The notes below the pieces were generated by a model, which was not told the DNA's origin, did no database searches, and worked only from the letters and a program-made list of their open reading frames with translations. From positions 1 through 44,554 of the forward strand of contig JBBHKE010002300.1 in the NCBI GenBank assembly GCA_037447655.1: a stretch of 44,554 bases of DNA. Reading direction: 5' to 3'. This document shows positions 1 to 10,900 of this stretch, piece after piece. How positions within the stretch are numbered: position 1 is the stretch's first letter; every line of letters starts with the position of its first letter. The position numbers and the translations under genes were made by a program. The DNA comes from Zygnema cylindricum. Taxonomy: Eukaryota; Streptophyta; Zygnematophyceae; Zygnematales; Zygnemataceae.

Positions 1-1997
1 TCTCCTCCCTCCCTCCCTCTCTCCTCTCTCCTCCTCCTCCCTCCCTCCCTCTTCTCTTTACTCTTCCTCTTCTCTTTTCTCTTCCTCTTTCCCTCTCTGT
101 CATTCCTCTTCTCTTCCTCCTCTTTTGGTTTTTAGTAGGATGTGGAGTACAAATAGATCAAATAAGGTTCTTCAATTTTAAATCAGAGGGTGTGTGGACT
201 CCCGGTTGTTAATGACATAATCTTTCCATTTTCTATTTACATCTTTTCCCTATCTCTGTCAATTATTTTCTCATGCACCTTTGAAAAGAAAAGGTTTCAT
301 CTATTAATATCTGTCCTTCGGTTCAAGAATTCGTACGTATTTTGTATGTTGTGTGAATTGCGTATCAAATTTGTGAATTTCGTTATAAAAAATATTACAT
401 GTTTACGTTGAAGGGTTTTCTACTCGTTAGAAGCAAGATTTTCAGTAAATTTTGTGTTGTAAAATTTTATGCTTGTTATTGTGATTTCTATTATTTTAAT
501 GATAGTTAAACGATGATTGAAGGAATAAGACGGGTTGTGGTAGGGTTAAATCCTCATATTAATTTTATGAATAGTCCTTTTGTAAACAATAAATATAATA
601 TTAATTTAGGAATTTAACGGTAATGTAGGGAGTTTTACAGCCGGTAGTAGCAGAGGAAAAGGTTTATATTTATGTTTTTTTTTTTTTTGTTTATCATTAT
701 TGTTACCCTAAACGATTGTTTTGCTATTGTTAGAATTCAATGATTAATTTAACAATAATTAACAAAAAATATATTTTTTAACTACAATAATCGATAATAT
801 AACAATATTTTAGGATTGTAACAATAATTAACGACAGTTTAAGCATCTAACGATGATTTTGACAGGGTGACAGTATTTTAAAAATCTAATGATAACTAAC
901 GATAATATAGAAACAGTACAAGAATTCAATGATAATCAACGATAATCTAGCAAACATTTTAAGATTTTTTTTGATAATTAACACTAATCTAACAAGCATT
1001 TGAAGAATGGAAGTATGCCTGACAATAATATAGCAACACGAAGTATCGAAGAATACTTAATGCTAATGTAACATCATTTTAAGAATTAAACGACACTTAA
1101 CGATAATGTAAGATCATTAGAACTATGTGACATTAATCCACAATAAAATAACAACATTCGCAGAATCTAACCAAAATCAATGGTACACCGTGTATCGCTA
1201 TTAGTGTTAATAATTTTTTAGCCACTTAAAACATATTTTCTCCGTACACACCTGTCCGATTTTCAATTTGAGACCTCCAATCGGAATCTGAGAATCTTAC
1301 CTTTCAATCGTAGCCGTCAGATCAACAATCGGACAAGTGTGTACAGAAAAAAGATGTATTAAGTGGCGAAAAAAACATTAACGCTAATAGCGATACACGG
1401 TGTAGTAACCTAACAACATTTGCAAAATCTAATGATAATTAACGATAACAATATCACAACATTGTTAGATTTCATTGATACTGACTTACATGATAATATA
1501 CGAACATGAGAACTATTATGTTTGGCGACAACAATATAACAACATTATCAGGATCTAATGATATTTAATGATAAGATTAAAACAACATTTTAACGGTACT
1601 TAATGACAACATTAGAACCATTTGACGTTAATAAACGACAATATGACATCATTTTCAGAATCTAATGACATTTAACGATAAGAATATGACGACATGTTAA
1701 GATTTCATCGATACTTTGTGATAACATAACAACATTCGACTATTTGACATTAATCGACGACAACACAAAAACATTTTCAGAATCGAATGACATTTAATGA
1801 TAAGCATATGACAACATGTGACGATTTCATCGATCCTTCGACAATATAACAACATTCGAACTATTTGATGATATTAAATAACCAATACAACAACATCCTA
1901 ACGATAAGAATAACGATAAGAATAACGACAAGAATAACGACAAGAGTATAACAACATTGTAAAAGACTTTAACGGCAAACAGAGAGCATGGAGGCAG
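1..1997 (+). other. Upstream intron of ISE2 with AT-rich degenerate tandem repeat
   Basis: No exon of the helicase core is recognisable here, so the intron preceding the first visible exon probably exceeds 2 kb. Positions 1-120 are almost pure C/T. From about 720 to 1960 the sequence is a degenerate tandem repeat of roughly 50-60 bp built from phrases such as AATCTAATGATAATTAACG and ATAACAACATTT. It is interrupted by a TA-flanked MITE at 1186-1402. Confidence 0.55.
1186..1402. mobile_element. TA-flanked MITE (copy 1 of the CACCGTGTATCGC family)
   Basis: A 217-bp element with perfect terminal inverted repeats of about 19 bp (CACCGTGTATCGCTATTAG...), flanked by TA on both sides (1184-1185 and 1403-1404). 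It is inserted in the AT-rich repeat of the ISE2 intron. A full-length relative with matching interior lies at 26124-26342. The TA duplication suggests a Tc1/mariner (Stowaway-like) origin. There is no coding capacity. Confidence 0.8.
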
Positions 1998-4900
1998 GTG
2001 GTCGTGGAGGCGAGAAAGAAACTGAAGCGGTTGGAGGAGCAGGCGGCCGAATTGGAGAAACAGAGGAGGGAGAGAGAGGAGGAGGGATTCGAAGGAGGGA
2101 TTGAACCCGAAATTTGGGACCACTACCAAACCTTCAGAGCCAGGCTCCGGGTGAGAGGGAGAGAGAGGGAGAGAAAAGGGGAGAGGGGGAGAGGGGGAGA
2201 GGGGGAGTGGGGGAGAGGGGGAGATGGGGAGAGGGGGAGAGGGGGAGAGGGGGGAGTGGGGGAGAGGGGGAGAGGGGGAGAGGGGGAGAGGGGGAGAGGG
2301 GGAGAGGGGGAGAGGGGGAGAGGGGGAGAGGGGGAGAGGGGGAGAGGGGAAGAGGGGAAGAGGGGAAGAGGGGAAGAGGGGAAGAGGGGAAGAGGGGAAG
2401 AGGGGGAGAGGGGGGAGGTGAGGGAGAGAAGGGGAGGATGGAGGGAGAGAAGGGAACTTGGGACAACTATCAGACCATCAGAGCCAGGCGCTTGGTGAGA
2501 GGGAGACAGAGGAAGGAGAGGGGGGGAGGGTGGGAAGGAGAGAGAGAGGGGGAGGAGAGAGGGAGGGAGGGGAATTTGGGATAACTGTCAGACCGTCAGA
2601 ACCGGGCTTCAGGTGAGAGAGAAAGAGGAAGGAAAGAAGAGAGGAGAGAGGGAAATTTGGGACCACTATCAGACCTTTAGAGGGAGGGAGAGATGGGGGG
2701 GGTGGGAGAGGGGGTGGGAGAAAGAGAGTGAGGGAGAGGGGGGAGAGAGGGAAATTTTGGGCCACTATCAGACCTTGATAACCAGCTTTGGGTGAGAGGG
2801 GGAAAGAGAAAAGAAAGGGAGAGAGGAGGAGAGGGAGGGAGAGGTGGGAGGAGCGAGAGGAGAGAGGAAAATTTGCTTCCTCTATGAGACTGTTAGAACC
2901 GGGAGAGGCAGAGGGGAGATAGGGAAATTCGGGACCACTATCATACCTTGAGAACCGGGCTTCTGGTGAAAGAGGGGGGAGAGGCGGTAGTGGGGAAGAG
3001 GCTGGGAGGGAGGGAGAGAGAGAGGGGGGGGGGAAGAGGAAAATTTGGGGCCACTACCAGAGCGTCTGAACCAGGCTTCAATTAGGGAAAATGGGAGGGA
3101 GGAGGAGAGAGAGGGGAGGAGGGAGGGTGAGAGAGGGGAGAGGGAGGGCGAGGGAGGGGAGGAGGGAGGGAGAGAGGGGAGAGGGAGGGCGAGAAAGGGG
3201 GAAAAAAAAGCCTGTAAACCTTCAGAATTAGGCTCCAGTTGGACAATTATCTGAAAGAGAGGGAGGGGGAGGGGGGGTGGGGGGGAGGGGGGGAGGGGGG
3301 GAGGGGGGGAGGGGGGGGGGGGGGGGGGGGAGGGGGGGGGAGGGGGGGGAGGGGAGGAGGGGGGGAGGGGGGGGGGGGGGGGGGGGGGGGGGGAGGGGAG
3401 GAGGGTGGGAGGGGGGGAGGGGGGGAGGGGGGGAGGGGGGGAGGAGGGGGAGGAGGGGGGGAGGGGGGGGAGGGGGGGAAGTGGGGAGGGGGAGAAGGGG
3501 GGAGGGCGAGAGGGGGAGGGAGGGGGGAGAGGGGGAGGGAGGGGGGAGAGGGGGGTGGATGGGGAGAGGAAAGAACAGGGGAGGGGGAGGGAGAGGGCAG
3601 AGAGGGGAGAGAGGGAGGAGAGAACTCGGAACTACTATCTGGCCTTCATAACCAGGCTTCGGGTACATAAAATGGTAGGCAAGGGAATTCGGAAGGGGAG
3701 GAAAGAGGAGGGAGGAGGGGAAAGGGGGAGAGAGGGAGGGAGAGAGCGTGTCAGGGGGAGGGGGTTGGGAGAGAAACGGGGAGGAAATGGTGCAAAGGTT
3801 GTTTCTATGTCCGAGTATTCCTCATACTTATAATAAAATACTAAGTTAATTAGTTACAACTTATTAACTCAATAAAATTTGAATTATTTAGTTGTAAATT
3901 GCCTTCCTTTTCCGTATATTTCTCATATACTAAGAGGTAAAATTATCATAAAATATACTTAAAACTGTTATTAAGACATGAAAATTGACCTAAAACCCTG
4001 GTAGAGATATGAAGTAGATACTTATTAAAGACATTAATATGACATAAAACCCATTAAAGACATGAAAGGGACGTAAAACCCTAATAAAACCATGAAAGAG
4101 AGATAAAATCCCAAAAAAAATACGGAATAAACTAGCTTCAAAAATGTTCCCAAATTTGGTACCATGACTATTCCCATTAGCATCAGTAGGAAAAACAAAC
4201 TCATGTTTTTGGGAAATGTAATGTTGAAACGGACCCCAATTATGAAAATGGATTACCATTAAGTAATGTCTTGTCTTTTTTGTCTTTTTTTTTGTCTTTT
4301 TTTTTTGTCTTTTTTGGTTTGTCTTTTTTGGTCTGTCATTTTTTTGGGGTTATTACTCGATTGTTCTGCATGCGTGTTTTGTTATACAAAGAACTAAAAG
4401 ATCACACCATTTTGAGCCTCGATTTGTTTGTTTTTGTTTCATTTTTGGTTTTTTAGATAGTTTAGTGTTGGAAAAATTGTTTGATAAAGTTAATTATTTG
4501 GTTGAGGAGTACAATATAGTACTTATATACGTACTTATATATGTATTAATATTATATATATATATATGTGTTTGTATGTGTGTGTATTCGGTGGTACAGA
4601 AGGAGAAAGAAGAACTTCGACTTTTACGGAAAGTCGTTTCTATGAAAAGAATTGCAATTGTGGAGCCCGAATTGGTCGAATACGAAAATAAAAAGGGACG
4701 GTTAATAGTGATTAAGTATCAAAGTACTCGAATTGGAGAAGATCGAGAATTAGCGATTTTATATGTGAATCGAATCCCTCGACCATTTTTTGCTACATAT
4801 GATGACAGGGTTAGTCCATATTCTCCATCCTTTAAAACCTTATTTTTCCTGATTCTTTATTTTTTTATCAGTATTTTAAATTCTATTTTTGTTTCGTTGA

Positions 4901-7900
4901 TACTTTTTTGATATAGTGGAGTTTTTTTGTGGTGATTTTCAAGTATAACGGCAAAAGTGTTGGTGAGATGGGTTTTGAAGACTTTTCATTAAAACTGAAA
5001 CAAAAAAAGTAAAAAATAAAGAAGGAAATAGAAAAATTGTCAACACTTGTGAATTGGCATATTTTCCTCGTGAAGAAATGGCCCTTTTAAGTTTTATAAC
5101 GACTGTACCTCACACTATATTTTGTTGGGGCCCAAAAATCTTGCAAAACAAACACCACTGACTAGAATGGAAACATTAGAAATATCCTTCATTTGTCCAT
5201 TAGATACTCCATAACCAGTGTCACATCTATAAACCCTTGGTCAAAATACTACCTGTAAATTAGACCTTGGCACCATAAGTAACACCTTTAACTATACCGC
5301 CCATCGTTATTAGTGTTAACGAAAAATTAGTGTAAATGCGAAATGAGAATTAATAATACTAATTTAGTGCGCAAGGTGACGAGGCGGAATTTGGTCCACT
5401 TTGATAAAAAATGTTGTTAACGCTATTTTGTGATTTTTGGCCAAAAAAAGTCATGAACGAATTAGTGCTATTAACACCTCTAACGATGGGCGGTGTAGTG
5501 TTGTGTATCGTCAAGAAACTTATCGCGATAAAACCGATACAGATGGTTATCGTTTATCAAACGGTGAGGGGTTCCGATATATCGCTTCGAGACCAACAAA
5601 TTCTTATCAGCGATAAGTGGGAAAAAATATAGTACGCTGTATAATACTACTTTATAATATATTGTATTATATTACTGATTGTATATAGCGTGGCATGCCA
5701 CGTATGACAATCTGTTCTGTACTTTATAACGGGAGTGGAGTACGGGAGTATCCGTATAGCTGTACGAAATAAACCGTACAATTATCGTCGATAGTTATCA
5801 GTACCGGTATTATAGCGATAATTATCGGTTTTTATCGCGATAACACCGGTACCAATATATCGTCCCGATATATCGTCCCAATATATCGATTATCGGTAAG
5901 CCAAAAAAAGGGACATATCGGTTATCGGCAAAACCCTACCAATACACAACACTACCTTAACCCTTGGTTAAAATTTGGCACCATAAGTAAAACCTTTAAA
6001 CCATAAGTAAAACCCTTTAACCCTTGGTTAGAATTTGGCACCATAAGTAACACCTTTTTAGCTCACACACTAACCACTATCAAAGGGAAAAATAAGGGGA
6101 ATTAAACCTGTTTCGTGATTGAATATATGTAATTATACTGACAACGATTATGTTTTAAAAACATCAGAGTAAGACTGAAATAAAAGAAAATAGAGGTGAA
6201 TATTGTACAGGCTAGCCTGTTTCTTCGGAATCGACCCATTTGTACATACTGACAAATGACTTTTGGCCAAAAAGGTACAAAAACTTGTGGACTCGATTAT
6301 ATGCCGGTTGTCGCGTCTATTGACAATTTTTTAATCCTACCCACAAAAGAAAGTACGAGAAAGTGGACATAAACAAAAAAAAAAAAATGTGAGAAACAAA
6401 AAAGACAAAAACATGAGAATCATAATATGACAAAACCTATGGTAGATCGTACCGCGGTACTCGTATTGGTCATGCATTGCACAATATTGTTTTTCTGTTA
6501 GAGTAAGAGAGAGAGCTGGGGTCGCAGTACACCACCTATCACTGTTATCGTAAAGGAGTTATTTGTGTGAATGCAGAATCAGAATATATAATACTGATTT
6601 AGTGAGTTGACTCCCTTCAATAGTGTTGATTACTCTATTTTATGATCTTCGGCCAAAAAAAAACCTACCGAATTAGTGTTATTAATACTAGTAACCATGG
6701 GCGATGTACCTTCACGTACTTTTATGTACTTTTTTTCTGACTTCTAAAGACACTATTGTTTTGCTATTGGGTCGATTACAAAGTTAAAGGCGAGACAATT
6801 TCCCCAAATGATAACCTTAATTAGTCCGGTTTGGAGATGGTATTTTTACAAACGTAATTTCTTAAGTCAAAAAAAACTAAGGAACTATAGCTTTGTTTTC
6901 TTTAATGGGATTATCAAAAGATGGAGTTAGAGCACGAATGAAATCGTTTTAGGAAAATCGTGGTTAACAAAACCTAACCCACAAATTGATTAGTCAAACG
7001 AATGAAATGTAAGAGCTAGAAGGTGATAGTACTTATGACTTAACAAGCTAACTGAAAACTGAAGCTACATAGAAATAATCCTATACAAACCTAAACATTA
7101 ATTCTATGATCATAAACAAACTTTTGAACTCATAGGTGTCTTAACGGCTAGTTAACCAGTGAAAAGGTAGAAACAGAAACACAAAAGGTTTTAGGATTTT
7201 TCTCCAGTTTTAACTTCTGGGACAAATGGATTTGTATAAAATATATGTGGCCTATCCTAATTACAGTGGACCATGGGTTTTGTCTCTCATAAGTTAATCT
7301 CTGTGGGTTTTATCGATGTTTTTTTGCGGGGTTCAGGATATCGAAGATGAAGATGATGACAATTCTCCATTGATCAATAATAACGAAAGCCTTAATTTGA
7401 CCGATTTTAACTCCTCTTCAACGTCCTTCGTAAAGGAAATGGTCCCAGAAAATCCTCCTCCTCTCTCCCCTCCTCACTCTCCTCGAGAATTATCCTACAA
7501 TGTGGGTCTCGGAGCTGATAACCGTTGGTATGTTTTCACATCAGCTGCTGTACAAAGTGTTCATAAACCGATCGAATTTTCTAATTTAGAGTCTTCTCTT
7601 AAAGAAAAATTGCAATTAGGAAGTAGAGAATGGATACCTGTCGGGATTTCCGGAGAGACTTCGGGAGCTTCTGGGAGAGTTTGGTCGGCGGACGGAAATA
7701 TGAACACATGGAAATGGAGTTCAGCTATTCCAATGTCCGGAGAATTGCAAGGAGATCTCATACAGGTGAGTTAAAAAAGAAAAAAAGAAACTTGTATCGA
7801 GAAATTCGAAAAGCTCTATATGATCTAAAGAAAGGATTTTTCTGGAAGATTTTTGGGAGGTTTTTGAGGTTTTGGGTCATCTGGGGACTTTTTGGGTGTT

Positions 7901-10900
7901 TGTTTTTTTTATTTGTCTTTTTTGGGTTCTTTGTAGTTTTGTCTACTTTAGGTTTTTGAAATTTTATGCATATTTTTAGAAAGGGGTTCGGTAATGGAAC
8001 AGGAAAATGAGGAACTTATGGATCTCGAATCGAGACTCACGGAACAACGGAAGAAAGTTTCAGTTTTTCGGAAGCAGTTGAAAAGCACGAGAGGCTACAA
8101 GGAACACCAATTATTGATTCAAAATGAACGTCGATTCTATGAGAGAGTGACCCGGGCTCAATTGAGAGCTGAAAAGTTAAGGGACCGTTTGAATAAATTG
8201 CAACCGGCTGGTTGGGAACAGTTTGTACAGGTGAGAGAGAATGTTTGTGAGAAAGTTTTTCCTTTTTAAGGGAATTTTTTTCCTTATTAAGAGAAGTCTT
8301 TTTCCTTCAAGTTTTTTCATATGGGAAGAGTTTGTATAGGTAATGTCTGTGAGAAAGTTATCTCTTAGTGAAGGTTTTTGTAGTGGGGTTAAAATTGTAT
8401 TCACTATAAGTAATAACAGTGTTTTCCGTTTAGAAATGTACTCTTTACAGTGTGAGGAGTTTGTATAGGTGAGGGCGGAAAGGAAGGGAAATGGTCCACA
8501 TGAGGAAGTTTAAATGGACATATTATATGTTTCAAACAATTCTTACTAAAGAAGAGACGGTTTATCTCCGATTTTACTAGCTAAACATTATCGATTAAAT
8601 GTCCTCATTTCTCGCACTTTCGAATGTGCCAAAGGACTTATTTTTCTCATAGAGGGATCATCATACAAAGAGATTTTCCTCACATTACTATGAGTAAATG
8701 TACATTTCCGTATGTAAATATATGCGGTTTTCGCAAGAAATCCCAACAAAACCCAAAGAAATAACTCAACAAAGTATTTCCTCCTCCTCCCAATCTCTCC
8801 ACAGATCACTCGAAACCTTCTCCCTTTAACCACAAAGCTCTAAATCCAAAAAAACCCCAAATCCCTAACAAACCAAACCCCAAATTTCTAACAAATCAGC
8901 CTCTACCTCCCACCTCCCTCTCCTCCCCCTCCTCCCCCCCTCCCCCCTCTCCTCCCTCCCCTCCCCCACTCCCCCACCCCTCCCCCATCCTCCCTCCCCC
9001 TCCCAGGTTGTCAACGTCCTCGAAAAAGCCCGCGCCGTAGACATGCAGTCCCGCAAACTCCTCCCATTGGGCCAGGGAGCCGCCGCGATTCGCGGAGCCA
9101 ATGAGCTGTGGCTGGCAGTGGCCCTCATGGACTCGAGACTCGGGGGATTTTCTCCCTCGGAGATGGCGGCGTTCTGCAGCATGTTGGTGGCGGAAGGGAT
9201 AAAGGGAGGGACGGGGACACAGGAGAGGTGAGGGGGGAAGGGAGAGGTAAAGGGACAAATGGGATCGCAGGAGAAGTGAGGGAGGGAGGGATGAGTCTGC
9301 GGGATGGTGGTGGCGGGAGGGAGGGAGGGAGGGAGGGAGGGAGGGAGGGTCTCCCCCTCTTTTTCAAACACATTGGTTTTATCCTCACTCTTTTCTAAGG
9401 GCCTTTTTTTTTCATGCTCATTTTTTCTTCATTTTTTCTCATTTCTATTCATTTTGAGTTCTCCAGATTCTTGTAAATTGTTTCTTTAGCATTTCTGTCC
9501 TTATAATTCCTTGAAATTGTAACTTTTTCAATCCGAAATCCTTTAGGATATCTTTCTAATTTCTGTGCAGTTTTTAATTGTAGATTCCTTAATCTTAAAG
9601 TCGTTAATCGTAAATTCCTTATTCATAAAGGGAGAGAGAGACAGAGGGAGGGAGAGGGAGAGGGAGAGGGAGAGGGAGAGGGCGAGAGAGAGGGCGAGGG
9701 CGAGGGCGAGGGTGAGGGAGAGGGCTCCTCATTTGTAAATTCCTTAATCATAAATTCTTTGATCGGAAATGTTTCCGTTCAAAATCATTTAAATTATACT
9801 TCAAATTATTTTTGCAGAAGTATCTATGATACTTCATCGACGGTTCTCGGTTTTTTTCACTCTCTTATAAGACCAAGGATTGACTTGGAGGATTTGCAAA
9901 CTCAGGAAGGAGTTTCTGTAAGTCAAAAACCCATAAAACCCTATCAAACCCTTTAAACCTCTAATGAAACCAACATTAAAACCCTAATATGCCTCAAAAC
10001 ACCCTCAAGATCAAAAACTCCTCGAGATCTTCTTATGAGACTCTCCTCAAAAATCGTTTTTTACCTCCGTGTGTAAACTTTATAATCCTCACTTTTTGTC
10101 ACTTTTCTTTGTTTTAGGAACTTTTTTGCATCTCCTAATCAAAATACTTCCTTTGTTTTGGTAAAGTCATTTGTTTTTTATTTTTTTTCGCTATGGTCCA
10201 AATATGGGAATTGACTCTAGATCTTTGCTCTATGTTGTGACTTTGTTCCCTTTTCTGTTTTCTGTTATGTTTTCCGTTATGTTTTCCGTTTTCGTTTCTA
10301 ATAATTACACTTTCCAACTACACTCGAATGTGGGAATTGACTCTGGATCCGTGCGACTCTTTGTTGTGACGTCTTTTGTTTCCCGTTTTCCGTTTCATTT
10401 GCAGATCCCATGTGTGATGGACCCTCAGTTCAGTGGCCTGGTGGAGGCGTGGGCTTCGGGAGTGAGCTGGAAGGAGCTGACCGCAGATGGGAGGATGGAC
10501 GAGGGAGACACGGCCCGACTCCTCCGGAGGACCATCGACCTCCTCAGTCAGGTAAGGACTTGGTAGGAAGGATCAGAATTGTTTGGAGGGAAAAAGGAGG
10601 AGGATTGTTTGGAGGTGGAAAGGACGAGGATTGTCTGAAGGTAAAAAGAACAAGGATCGTTTGGATGTTTCATCGAACTTTTTTGTACTTTTCTGTAATT
10701 CTCCAAAATTTTGATATTTCTCAGATGTTTTTTTGAATGTCATGTACATGAAGGAAACCACTCATTTCAGTCCAAATAATTAAGTTGACATTTTTGTTCG
10801 TCGATTGATCATCGTCTTTCCGTTTCTTCCTGTTTCTTTTTGTTTATTTGTTTTATGTTTTTTGTTTTTTGTTCAGATTCCTCATCTTCCCATAATAGAT

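Larger units (their letters stand above)
5230..6070. repeat. Dispersed tandem phrase AACCCTTGGTTA...TTTGGCACCATAAGTAA
   Basis: The phrase CTTGGCACCATAAGTAACACC and its partner AACCCTTGGT occur at 5235-5290 and again twice at 5958-6055, so they flank the hAT-like/MITE composite. They form a short tandem repeat of the host intron into which the transposons inserted. No gene is seen between 6070 and 7336 apart from the MITE at 6530. Confidence 0.55.

Noticed and set aside
2114-3833. Several overlapping open frames of 60-166 codons on both strands rich in Gly-Glu-Arg or Pro-Ser-Leu
   Set aside because: They translate GA/G or CT/C simple repeats, occur in several frames at once, and lie in an intron after a good donor.
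4600-4809. Separate small gene
   Set aside because: It joins in phase to the exons on both sides and aligns in order with the ISE2 region after the helicase core.
7980-8002. Alternative acceptor TTTTTAG at 7977-7979 for ISE2 exon 4
   Set aside because: The preceding exon ends in phase 0 and this site would shift the frame; the CAG at 8000-8002 keeps it.
9930-10010. Telomere-like AAACCCT phrases
   Set aside because: Units are irregular and intronic, lacking the strict period of an interstitial telomeric repeat.
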